DNA of 7,163 nt. It comes from Microbacteriaceae bacterium (GTDB lineage Bacteria > Actinomycetota > Actinomycetes > Actinomycetales > Microbacteriaceae). Location of the stretch: contig JAODAU010000142.1 of assembly GCA_025463615.1 (NCBI GenBank), positions 1-7,163 on the forward strand, read 5' to 3'. Made by a program: the position numbers and the translations under genes. The notes beneath the pieces are model-generated. The model saw only the letters and a program-made list of their open reading frames with translations, made no database searches and was not told the DNA's origin. Below are positions 1-5,268 of the stretch, in pieces. The number at the start of each line of letters is the position of its first letter. Within the stretch, counting starts at the first letter, position 1.

Positions 1-502
1 GGGCGTGGATAATGGCGGTGTCCCCGTGCTCGACGATGCCCGGCACCCCGACGCCCACGCCCAGCACGGACGACTCGGGAACACCCGACTCCTCGATCAC
101 GATGCCGATGCCCTCGGCCACGCTGGCGACGGCCTTCTCGGGGTGCAGCCCGTCGAGACGGTCGAGCGAGCGGTGCGAGGCGAGCAGCGTCATCCCGAGG
201 TCGAAGAGCTCGACCAGGATGGCGGTCTCGCCGATGTCGACGCCGATCACGTAGCCGTGCGCCGGGTTCAGCCGAAAGAGGCCGCGCGGGCGGCCGCCGT
301 TGGAGTCCTCGGAGCCGACCGCCTCGACCACGCCCTCGGCCATGAGCTCGCCGAGCACGTTGCTCACCGTGGCGAGGCTCACGCCGGATGCCGTGCCGAC
401 CTCCTGGCGCGTCAGCGGGCCCCCGAGGTGAAGGGCCCAGAGCGCGCGCGAGCGGTTGTTCCGGCGCAGGTCGCGCACGGTGCTCGCGGTGGCTGTCGGC
501 AT
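1..502 (-). CDS. ROK family transcriptional regulator, N-terminal part (truncated by window edge)
   Basis: Sugar-responsive type of DNA-binding repressor; 167 residues are visible, against roughly 380-410 usual for the family. Residues about 10-60 form a winged helix-turn-helix (PLTRQEVGTASGVSLATVSNVL), followed by a wing with GGRPRGLFRLNP at about 69-80. The ROK (repressor, ORF, kinase) fold then begins with GYVIGVDIGET at 83-92, which is the phosphate-1-like ATP/sugar kinase motif, and GVGVGVPGIVE at 148-158. The ATG at 502-500 has GGAG five bases upstream, which supports this start. The gene runs off the left edge, so the sugar-binding motifs and zinc site cannot be seen. The ligand is unknown. 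The divergent upstream region carries an inverted repeat at 548-573 that could be its own operator, which is inference. The family call is strong; the substrate is not predictable. Confidence 0.93.
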   Translation of the reverse strand, partial: MPTATASTVRDLRRNNRSRALWALHLGGPLTRQEVGTASGVSLATVSNVLGELMAEGVVEAVGSEDSNGGRPRGLFRLNPAHGYVIGVDIGETAILVELFDLGMTLLASHRSLDRLDGLHPEKAVASVAEGIGIVIEESGVPESSVLGVGVGVPGIVEHGDTAIIHA

Positions 503-547
503 GGGAACTCCACTGGTCGGGTCGACACTGAACTGATCGGCTGCGGC

Positions 548-573
548 GCCCTCGTAAGGGGGCACACGAGGGC
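548..573. repeat. 8-bp perfect inverted repeat (hairpin or operator) in front of the ROK gene
   Basis: GCCCTCGT at 548-555 is exactly inverted as ACGAGGGC at 566-573, with a 10-base centre. It lies 46-71 bases upstream of the ROK start codon. It could be an operator for autoregulation or a hairpin in the ROK 5' leader. The arm sequence is seen directly; the function is inference. Confidence 0.45.
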
Positions 574-574
574 C

Positions 575-580
575 ACGATA
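575..580 (-). promoter_or_regulatory. Possible -10 box for the ROK gene
   Basis: On the minus strand this reads TATCGT, matching TANNNT, and would start a transcript at about 567-568 with a leader of about 66 bases. The inverted repeat 548-573 would then cover the transcription start. I see no good -35 box, so this is a weak call. Confidence 0.25.
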
Positions 581-584
581 CCGG

Positions 585-624
585 ACCCGGAACCCCGTCG
601 GGCCGGGTTTCGGGTATTTTTTTT
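585..624 (+). terminator. Canonical intrinsic terminator, + direction
   Basis: ACCCGGAACCC (585-595) pairs with GGGTTTCGGGT (605-615) over 11 bp with one G-T wobble. The loop is 9 bases, then one A and an unbroken run of eight T (617-624). This is a textbook Rho-independent terminator in the + direction, unusual in such GC-rich DNA. No + strand gene lies upstream of it; the strand opposite is the ROK leader. It may end an antisense or small RNA, or act as an attenuator ahead of the gene at 758. On the minus strand the same bases give a run of A before a hairpin, which would not terminate. Confidence 0.75.
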
Positions 625-757
625 ACGACGTGTCATAAGTCCCCGCGAAATCACCCCCGCATTGGGTGCAGAGGTTGCCGAGAGACCTGCATATGCTCGT
701 TTGTGGGACCCGAGCCCTACCCTTTTTCAGACAACACTCTCCTGGAAAGAGCGCTCC

Positions 758-910
758 TTGGTACCCTCAGCCGGTCGTGGACTCTTCGAACTGCTGATCG
801 CAGAAGTCACGTACGACATCTCCTCGCTTCCCCCCTGCGCCGAGCGCGAAGAGCTCGAGGTCGCCCTCCTCGGGCTGCACAAGAAGCTGGAGTCGCTGCC
901 CGCGGCGTAG
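758..910 (+). CDS. Small 50-residue protein of unknown function (TTG start)
   Basis: I do not recognise this protein. The chosen TTG at 758 has GGAAAG (744-749) eight bases upstream. An in-frame TTG at 701 would give 69 residues but has a poorer ribosome site. From about residue 15 on, the frame shows strong G/C third positions like the neighbouring genes. The product begins VPSAGRGLFELLIAEV and ends in a charged, leucine-rich probable helix (AEREELEVALLGLHKKLESL), so it may be a small helical, cytoplasmic protein. It has no signal peptide, and its single cysteine (about residue 27) gives no metal motif. The 47-nt hairpin that begins six bases after its stop fits a terminator for a real transcript. 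The frame stays open far upstream, but that part is antisense to the ROK gene. Coding status is likely, not certain. Confidence 0.55.
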   Translation: MVPSAGRGLFELLIAEVTYDISSLPPCAEREELEVALLGLHKKLESLPAA

Positions 911-915
911 TACCT

Positions 916-962
916 CGGTCGCTGAGGCACTCGAAGCGTCCCTTCGAGAACCTCAGGGACCG
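916..962. terminator. 47-nt symmetric hairpin between convergent genes, likely bidirectional terminator
   Basis: The arms pair around one axis (position sums 1878): CGGTC 916-920 with GACCG 958-962, CTGAGG 922-927 with CCTCAG 951-956, and CTCGAAG 930-936 with CTTCGAG 942-948. The loop is CGTCC. Mismatches are only G921/G957 and the two bases 928-929 against 949-950, giving 18 paired positions. It fills the gap between the stop at 908-910 (+) and the stop at 964-966 (-). There is no T-tract on either side, so termination without U-run or with help from Rho is inferred. Confidence 0.65.
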
Positions 963-963
963 G

Positions 964-1386
964 CTACTTGTTGTCGCTGCTCTCGCGGTCCTCGAGGCCG
1001 ACCGCGGAGCGGAGTTCGGCGGCATCCTTCTCGAGGCCCTGCGCCTTCATCAGGTCGCTGAGCGAGTCGGCGATCGCGTTGAGCTTCTCCTGGATCGCGT
1101 TGTCCGAGCGCTCCTGCGTGTTCTGCAGCAGCGCGACGAGCAGGAACGTGATGATCGTGGTCGCCGTGTTGATGATCAGCTGCCACGTGCCGATGCTGTG
1201 GATGAGCAGGATCGACGGCGCCCAGATCACAACGAGCAGCACGCAGAACGCGAAGAACCAGGCGCGGCTGACGAACTTGGCCGCTCCGCTGGCGAACTTG
1301 TCGAACCAGCCGACCGTCGCATCCACGTCGCTCGGCATGACCGCCTTCTTCGGCGCTGTCGTCTTCTTCTGCTGCTGCCTGGCCAT
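964..1386 (-). CDS. Low-affinity iron permease family (Fet4-like) small membrane protein
   Basis: A 140-residue protein of the Iron_permease family (Pfam PF04120), related to the pore region of yeast low-affinity iron transporter Fet4. Visible family signature: FDKFASGAAKFVSRAWFFAF (28-47), then WAPS (55-58), then WQLIINTATTIITFLLVALL (68-87) leading into QNTQERSDNAIQEKLN (88-103). Two membrane helices are at about 43-63 and 69-88. The N-terminus is lysine/glutamine-rich, and the C-terminus is a charged probable coiled coil. The ATG at 1386 has AAGGAG five to six bases upstream; a longer frame to 1464 exists but lacks this support. Bacterial members are short and their transport role is unproven, so iron transport is family knowledge and not shown here. 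Convergent with the small gene at 758 and divergent from the gene at 1534. Confidence 0.85.
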   Translation of the reverse strand: MARQQQKKTTAPKKAVMPSDVDATVGWFDKFASGAAKFVSRAWFFAFCVLLVVIWAPSILLIHSIGTWQLIINTATTIITFLLVALLQNTQERSDNAIQEKLNAIADSLSDLMKAQGLEKDAAELRSAVGLEDRESSDNK

Positions 1387-1406
1387 TGGGTCTCCTTCTC
1401 CGAGGC

Positions 1407-1415
1407 CGACGGTAG
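1407..1415 (-). promoter_or_regulatory. Candidate -10 box of the iron permease-family gene, half of an inverted repeat
   Basis: The minus strand reads CTACCGTCG here, containing TACCGT (TANNNT). TTGCCG at 1441-1436 (minus) is a possible -35, but the spacer of 21 is long. The box ends 22 bases before the ATG, leaving room for the ribosome site. The same nine bases occur inverted at 1491-1499. Confidence 0.4.
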
Positions 1416-1490
1416 TCCCACCACGCCGGGGCGTTCGGCAAGCACACCGGCCGGGTTTGCGCAATGGGGTCCCGCTGGCGGATCCTCGGC

Positions 1491-1499
1491 CTACCGTCG
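1491..1499 (+). promoter_or_regulatory. Candidate -10 box of the gene at 1534, other half of the inverted repeat
   Basis: CTACCGTCG contains TACCGT, a TANNNT match, 36 bases before the ATG at 1534. It is the exact inverse of 1407-1415. I see no -35 at proper spacing. It could instead be an operator half-site shared by both divergent genes. Confidence 0.4.
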
Positions 1500-1533
1500 C
1501 GCGCAGAGCACCACCGACCCCCAGGGAGAGACC

Positions 1534-1857
1534 ATGTCCAACAACGACTTCATCAACGAGGGCCGCGACCAGCTCGACGGCATCGCCCGCGACGCTCGCG
1601 GCAAGGCGGAAGCGGCCGTCGGCACCGCGTCATCCTTCGACCCGGTCGCGTTCATCAGCGGCCTCGGCATCCGCAGTCGCCACGCCTACATCGGCGGCTT
1701 CGCCTCCATCGCGCTCTCGTTCGTGGCCTGGGGCATCTCGCGCGTCAAGCCGAGCGACGACAAGGGCCAGTCCGACCGCTGGGGCATCTTCGTCGGCCAC
1801 TGGGCGCCCACGTTCTTCGCGCTCGGTATCGCGCTGAAGAGCCAGGAGAAGGACTGA
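1534..1857 (+). CDS. Uncharacterised 107-residue membrane protein
   Basis: I do not recognise a named family. The first 30 residues are hydrophilic and probably helical (NEGRDQLDGIARDARGKAEA). Two hydrophobic, likely membrane-spanning segments follow at about 50-69 (HAYIGGFASIALSFVAWGIS) and 83-101 (WGIFVGHWAPTFFALGIAL). They are separated by a short charged loop (VKPSDDKGQSDR), so both ends would lie on the same side. The C-terminus is short and charged. The ATG at 1534 has GGGAGAG at 1524-1530, which fixes the start; the open frame upstream is not coding. Divergent from the iron permease-family gene with a shared 147-bp promoter region, and ending 20 bases before the transporter gene. Histidine and tryptophan in the second helix (GHWAP) are notable but no function follows. 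Confidence 0.75.
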   Translation: MSNNDFINEGRDQLDGIARDARGKAEAAVGTASSFDPVAFISGLGIRSRHAYIGGFASIALSFVAWGISRVKPSDDKGQSDRWGIFVGHWAPTFFALGIALKSQEKD

Positions 1858-1865
1858 CCCCCGGG

Positions 1866-1871
1866 TAGTCT
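1866..1871 (+). promoter_or_regulatory. -10 box TAGTCT placed for a leaderless transporter mRNA
   Basis: TAGTCT matches TANNNT and ends six bases before the ATG at 1878, so transcription would start at or beside the A of the ATG. There is no Shine-Dalgarno sequence in front of that ATG, which fits a leaderless mRNA. No clear -35 is visible. Confidence 0.55.
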
Positions 1872-1877
1872 CCTCAC

Positions 1878-3062
1878 ATGCTAGGAAGACGACGCCCCCA
1901 GAACGTGAACGAGGTCGCCGTGGCGACCAGGACGCCGGGGGTGCTCTGGACCGACACCCTCGGCCGTGTCGCCACCCGGTGCGGCCAGGCGCTCATCGTG
2001 CTCGCCGTGCTCGCGCTCATCGTGTTCGCCGCGAACGATCTCTCGCTCGTCGTGGTCCCCGTGCTGATCGCGTTGATCATCGCGTCCGCCTTCCGGCCGC
2101 TCGTGCGGGTGCTCGAGAAGCACATGCCGCGCCTGCTGGCGGCGATCATCTCGCTGCTCGCCGGCATCGTGGTGCTCGGCGGCATCATCACGATCGCCGT
2201 CTTCCAGGTGCAGTCGCAGTTCCCCAGCCTGCAGAAATCCGTCGCCTCCGGCGTCAATGCGGTCTTCGACTGGATCCAGAACGGCCCGCTCAACATCGAC
2301 AAGGACCAGCTGGCCAGCTTCCAGGCAGACCTGGTCAAGTTCGTCACCAGCGCCCAGTTCGGATCCGGTGCCCTGCAGGGCCTCTCCACAGCGATCGAAC
2401 TCGTCACGGCCGCGGTGCTCACGATCCTGGTGCTGTTCTATTTCATGAAGGACGGCCCCATGATCTGGGCCTTCCTGATCAAGCCGTTCAAGCCGGAGCT
2501 GCACGCCAAGCTGCGTCGCGGCGGTGACAGCGCGATCTCGTCGCTCGGCGGCTACGTGCGGGGCACGACGATCGTGGCCCTGGTGGATGCCGTGGTGCTC
2601 ACCGTGGTCATGCTCATCTGGCACGTTCCCCTCGCGGTCCCGCTCGGCATCATCGTCTTCGTGGCGGCTTTCATCCCCCTCGTCGGGGCCACCGCTGCCG
2701 GCATCATCGCCGCGCTGGTCACGCTCGTCACCGTCGACCTCACGACGGCGATCATCGTCGCGGTCGCCGTCGTGGTGGTGCAGCAGCTGGAGGGCAACTT
2801 CCTCTCGCCCGTCGTGCTCGGCAGGTCGCTGCGGCTGCACGGGCTCGTCGTGCTGGTCGCGCTGACCGCGGGCACGATCCTCGGCGGAATCATCGGCACG
2901 CTGCTCTCGGTTCCCGCGACGGCGGTCTCCTGGGCCGTGATCAAGCAGTGGAACGACCCGATCGTGCCCGAGCCGGGGATCGACACCCCGCAGCTCGCCC
3001 GCGACGAGGAGTTCACGAAGCGCCGCACGCGCAAGGAGGCGAAGAGCCCGGCCGACGGCTGA
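1878..3062 (+). CDS. AI-2E family transporter (PF01594 permease)
   Basis: A 394-residue multi-pass membrane protein. Hydrophobic segments lie at about 36-52, 56-76, 86-110, 174-190, 231-250, 253-275, 277-303 and 322-352, matching the eight-helix family plan. Between helices 3 and 4 is a soluble stretch (about 111-173). Family motifs are present: FYFMKD (187-192), YVRGT (226-230), FIPLVG (265-270) and the hallmark QQLEGNFLSPVVLGR (302-316). The C-terminal tail (about 360-394) is soluble and ends lysine/arginine-rich. Members include the AI-2 exporter TqsA, but others move sodium/protons or unknown substrates, so the substrate is open. Start: the ATG at 1878 lacks a ribosome site but sits correctly behind TAGTCT for leaderless expression. 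The in-frame GTG at 1920, with GAGG five bases before it, is the alternative. Confidence 0.93.
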   Translation: MLGRRRPQNVNEVAVATRTPGVLWTDTLGRVATRCGQALIVLAVLALIVFAANDLSLVVVPVLIALIIASAFRPLVRVLEKHMPRLLAAIISLLAGIVVLGGIITIAVFQVQSQFPSLQKSVASGVNAVFDWIQNGPLNIDKDQLASFQADLVKFVTSAQFGSGALQGLSTAIELVTAAVLTILVLFYFMKDGPMIWAFLIKPFKPELHAKLRRGGDSAISSLGGYVRGTTIVALVDAVVLTVVMLIWHVPLAVPLGIIVFVAAFIPLVGATAAGIIAALVTLVTVDLTTAIIVAVAVVVVQQLEGNFLSPVVLGRSLRLHGLVVLVALTAGTILGGIIGTLLSVPATAVSWAVIKQWNDPIVPEPGIDTPQLARDEEFTKRRTRKEAKSPADG

Positions 3063-3063
3063 T

Positions 3064-3090
3064 CCCGCTCACGCAGAACGGGTGAGGGGG
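3064..3090 (+). terminator. Hairpin just after the transporter stop codon, possible terminator
   Basis: CCCGCTCAC (3064-3072) faces GTGAGGGGG (3082-3090): eight pairs with one G-G mismatch and a 9-base loop, starting two bases after the TGA. There is no T-run, so it is at best a weak or factor-assisted terminator, or an mRNA-end stabiliser. Confidence 0.3.
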
Positions 3091-3143
3091 CAGCGCCACC
3101 GGTGCGCCACGCTGGGTCGCACCATCGATCCAGAGGAGACACC

Positions 3144-3524
3144 ATGGCCAAGCGCCCCACCGGAGTGACCGTCGTCGCAGTGATCGTCTGGATCCAGGGG
3201 CTCCTCACCGCCATCGGCGGCCTCGTGCTGCTGCTCGGAGCGGCCGGTCGCGGCGCGCAGGCGGCGGCCGCGTCCACCGCGGGCATCATCACGATCATCC
3301 TGGGGCTCATCACCATCGCCGTCGGCGCCGCGCTGCTGCGCGGGAGCAACGGCGCCCGCATCCTCACCACGATCGTGCTGGTGATCTCCCTCGCCAACGC
3401 GGTGTGGACGCTCATCGTGCTGCCGTTCAACACGTGGAGCCCCGTCATCAACGGGCTGCTCGCCCTGCTCGGCATCGTGCTGCTCTACAAGCGCCAGGCC
3501 TCGGCGTTCTTCAACTCGCACTGA
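3144..3524 (+). CDS. Small four-helix integral membrane protein, function unknown
   Basis: A 126-residue, very hydrophobic protein. Likely membrane helices are at about 8-32, 44-65, 72-93 and 100-115, with short loops (GRGAQAAAAS, RGSNGAR, PFNTWSP). The N-terminus is basic (MAKRPTG). The C-terminus (YKRQASAFFNSH) is basic and polar, so both ends probably face the cytoplasm. I do not recognise a specific family; many actinobacteria carry such short hypothetical membrane proteins, often with a W.QG/L.LL pattern in the first helix as here (VWIQGLLTAIGGLVLLLG). The ATG at 3144 follows AGAGGAGA at about 3132-3139, a strong ribosome site. It lies 81 bases after the transporter on the same strand and could be read from it or separately. 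It is convergent with the aminotransferase, with only 15 bases between stop codons. Confidence 0.75.
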   Translation: MAKRPTGVTVVAVIVWIQGLLTAIGGLVLLLGAAGRGAQAAAASTAGIITIILGLITIAVGAALLRGSNGARILTTIVLVISLANAVWTLIVLPFNTWSPVINGLLALLGIVLLYKRQASAFFNSH

Positions 3525-3539
3525 CTCGCGGCTTGCGCC

Positions 3540-4892
3540 CTACCCGAGGAGCTCGGCGATCGCCGCCTCGAAGACCTCGTGGTGCGCGGCGACGTCGCCC
3601 GCGCTCGTCATCGGCGCCATCAGCGCCATGTTGTGGAACGGCGTGAGCAGGATGCCGCGGTTGGCCAGGTAGAGGTGCAGCAAGTCCTCGAGCTCGGGGT
3701 CCGCGCTCTCCGCGGAGGCCGTGCCGGTGCGCGGGTACGGCGTCGCGAAGCGGTACTCGGCGCGGGCGCCAAGCTGGGCGATCGACCAGAGCAGGTCGTG
3801 CCGGGCGATGATGTCACGCACGCCGTCCGTGAACAGGGTGGCCGTCTCGATCATCCGAGCGAAGGCCTCCTCGGTGAGCACGTGCTCGAGTGTCGCCCGC
3901 ATCGCCGCCACCGAGAGCGGGCTGCCGGCCAGGGTGCCGCCGACGCCGCCCATGTCGACGAGGTCGAGGTCGGTGCGAGAGAGCGCCCGTTCGGCCAGCT
4001 CGGCCGACAGGCCGTACGCACCGCTCGGGATGCCGCCGCCGATCGCCTTGCCGATCACCACGATGTCCGGCTGCAGCCCCCACGCCCGGGTGGCGCCCCC
4101 CGCGCCGGCCGAGAAGGTGTGCGTCTCGTCGATGATGAGCAGGGCGCCGTACTGAGTCGCCAGGGCGCGCACGCCCTCGTGGTAGCCCGGCTCGGGCAGC
4201 ACGATGCCGATGTTGGTGAGCGCAGGCTCGATGAGGATGGCCGCGACATCCCCGTGGGCGAGCTGGCGCTCGAGGCCCGCGAGGTCGTTGATCTCGGCGA
4301 CGCGGCTGGTGAGCGTCACATCCACCGGCTCGCCGACGTTGCCCGGCCGGCTCATGCCCTCGCCGTCGGGACCGACCACGATGAGCGACTCGTCGACGCT
4401 GCCGTGGTAGCAGTAGCTGTGGAACAGGATCTTCGACCGACCGGTGAGAGCGCGCACCAGGCGGATCGCCCAGCGGTTGGCGTCGGTCGCCGTGAGGGAG
4501 AAACTCCAGGCGTCCATGCCGAAGCGGCGGGTGAGCTCGGCGCCGACCCACTCCGCGTCCTCGGTCGGCATCATCGTGGTGATGCCACCCTGCTCCGCGA
4601 TGCGCCGGTTGACGGCATCCACCACCGGCTGCGGCGAGTGCCCGCCCATCGCGCCGGTGTCACCGAGGGCGAAGTCGATGTACTCGTGCCCGTCGAGGTC
4701 GGTCACACGGTTGCCGCGCCCCGACTCGAAGTAGAGCGGGAACCCGCCGGCCTTCTTGTTCATCCAGGTCATCGGCACCCGACCGAAGAGGTGGGATGCC
4801 GCGGCATACGCCTCGCGCGACCGCGGGTTCCGCTCGGCGAACGCCGTTTGCTCGCGGGAGTAGAGGGAGGCGAGCCTGTCGCGGTCGATCAT
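3540..4892 (-). CDS. Class III PLP-dependent aminotransferase (glutamate-1-semialdehyde aminomutase-like)
   Basis: A 450-residue fold-type I enzyme that would bind pyridoxal phosphate. Landmarks: VTDLDGHEYIDFALGDTGAMGGHSP (63-87); the cofactor-binding turn in FSLTATDANRWAIRLVRALTGR (131-152); YHGSVDE (162-168); IEPALTN (221-227); the PLP aspartate D255 in LLIIDETHTF; the Schiff-base lysine K282 in VIGKAIGGGIPSG; and GGVGGTLAGSPL (315-326), whose T320 fits the phosphate contact. All catalytic residues are present. The turn that in this family is usually SGTEA reads TATDA. Overall it resembles glutamate-1-semialdehyde aminomutases and related amino acid or amine transaminases, but the substrate cannot be read from sequence, and a heme role is not supported by the neighbours. 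The ATG at 4892 is preferred: AAGGTGG lies about eight bases before it. GTG at 4904 adds four residues but has no well-placed ribosome site. Confidence 0.9.
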   Translation of the reverse strand: MIDRDRLASLYSREQTAFAERNPRSREAYAAASHLFGRVPMTWMNKKAGGFPLYFESGRGNRVTDLDGHEYIDFALGDTGAMGGHSPQPVVDAVNRRIAEQGGITTMMPTEDAEWVGAELTRRFGMDAWSFSLTATDANRWAIRLVRALTGRSKILFHSYCYHGSVDESLIVVGPDGEGMSRPGNVGEPVDVTLTSRVAEINDLAGLERQLAHGDVAAILIEPALTNIGIVLPEPGYHEGVRALATQYGALLIIDETHTFSAGAGGATRAWGLQPDIVVIGKAIGGGIPSGAYGLSAELAERALSRTDLDLVDMGGVGGTLAGSPLSVAAMRATLEHVLTEEAFARMIETATLFTDGVRDIIARHDLLWSIAQLGARAEYRFATPYPRTGTASAESADPELEDLLHLYLANRGILLTPFHNMALMAPMTSAGDVAAHHEVFEAAIAELLG

Positions 4893-4940
4893 CGGTCTGT
4901 CCACCTTCGCTGGGAGGACTCCAGTGTGGCAGGGACCGGC

Positions 4941-5180
4941 TCAGACGAGCAGGTGACCCGCCCCGCGCAGGCAGGCGGCCAGCTGCTCCCGCGACGTCGC
5001 GAGCTTGCCGTCGTTGTGGTACCTGCGGCGTGCCTGCTTCAAGTAGGCGGAGACGCTGTGCGGGGAGATGCCCATGCTGGTGGCGACATCCGGAACGGTG
5101 CGGCCCGAGCAGAACAGGTCGGCGGTCTCGCGTTCGCGGTCGGTGAGCGGCAGGGTCGCGAACTTTCCGAAGCCAGCCAT
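4941..5180 (-). CDS. Single-domain LuxR-type (GerE) HTH transcriptional regulator
   Basis: A 79-residue protein consisting almost entirely of one LuxR/GerE DNA-binding domain: LPLTDRERETADLFCSGRTVPDVATSMGISPHSVSAYLKQARRRY (10-54). The LTxRE start, the A..MGIS turn and the recognition helix SPHSVSAYLKQARRRY are all visible. There is no receiver, ligand-binding or ATPase domain, so it is a stand-alone DNA-binding protein. The ATG at 5180 is chosen because TACGGT on the minus strand (5193-5188) lies seven bases ahead, fitting leaderless expression. An upstream ATG at 5213 would add eleven residues, preceded only by a crowded GAGTGG. The aminotransferase begins 48 bases after its stop on the same strand, so co-transcription and control of that gene are likely but inferred. 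Confidence 0.85.
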   Translation of the reverse strand: MAGFGKFATLPLTDRERETADLFCSGRTVPDVATSMGISPHSVSAYLKQARRRYHNDGKLATSREQLAACLRGAGHLLV

Positions 5181-5187
5181 GCTAGAG

Positions 5188-5193
5188 ACCGTA
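5188..5193 (-). promoter_or_regulatory. -10 box TACGGT placed for a leaderless LuxR-type gene
   Basis: The minus strand reads TACGGT (TANNNT), then seven bases, then the ATG at 5180. No Shine-Dalgarno sequence precedes that ATG. The arrangement matches those at 1866 (+) and 6782 (-). Confidence 0.5.
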
Positions 5194-5268
5194 CGGGACT
5201 TAACCCGGGGCATGTACCACTCGAACGCGCGCGCGGACCTACAACCATAGACCCCACGTCGCAAAGCG

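Larger units (their letters stand above)
503..757. other. 255-bp divergent intergenic region
   Basis: This region separates the ROK gene from the small gene at 758. Besides the inverted repeat and terminator it holds an 8-bp palindrome GCATATGC at 689-696. Two TANNNT boxes on the + strand, TATGCT (692-697) and TACCCT (718-723), could serve as -10 boxes for the small gene. Neither has a convincing -35 at 16-18 bases. I find no coding frame that starts and ends inside it. Confidence 0.5.

Noticed and set aside
548..624. 6C-type small RNA of actinobacteria
   Set aside because: That RNA has C-runs in its hairpin loops on the strand that ends in the terminator. Here the terminator strand has a G-run in the loop, so the orientation is wrong.
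5..757. Long open frame on the + strand running into the small gene at 758
   Set aside because: It is antisense to the ROK gene, which has clear domain motifs; only the last 50 codons show independent coding signs. The openness comes from GC-rich codon bias.
703..1533. Upstream extension of the 107-residue membrane protein frame
   Set aside because: It is antisense to the iron permease-family gene and Arg-rich; the ATG at 1534 has its own strong ribosome site.
3097..3104. Palindrome CACCGGTG upstream of the four-helix membrane protein gene
   Set aside because: Too short and GC-rich to stand out, with no flanking symmetry or promoter box to give it meaning.
4893..4904. GTG at 4904 as the aminotransferase start
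   Set aside because: The nearest GGAG is about 14 bases upstream, too far, while the ATG at 4892 has AAGGTGG at normal spacing. It remains possible and changes only four residues.
5197..5206. 10-mer GACTTAACCC near the LuxR-type start, also found inverted at 6771-6780 near the ndh start
   Set aside because: In 7 kb, many 10-mer pairs are expected by chance, and the two copies sit in different orientation and position relative to their genes.
5226..5235. Alternating CG tract (CGCGCGCGCG)
   Set aside because: Ten bases of CG alternation is ordinary in DNA of this composition.
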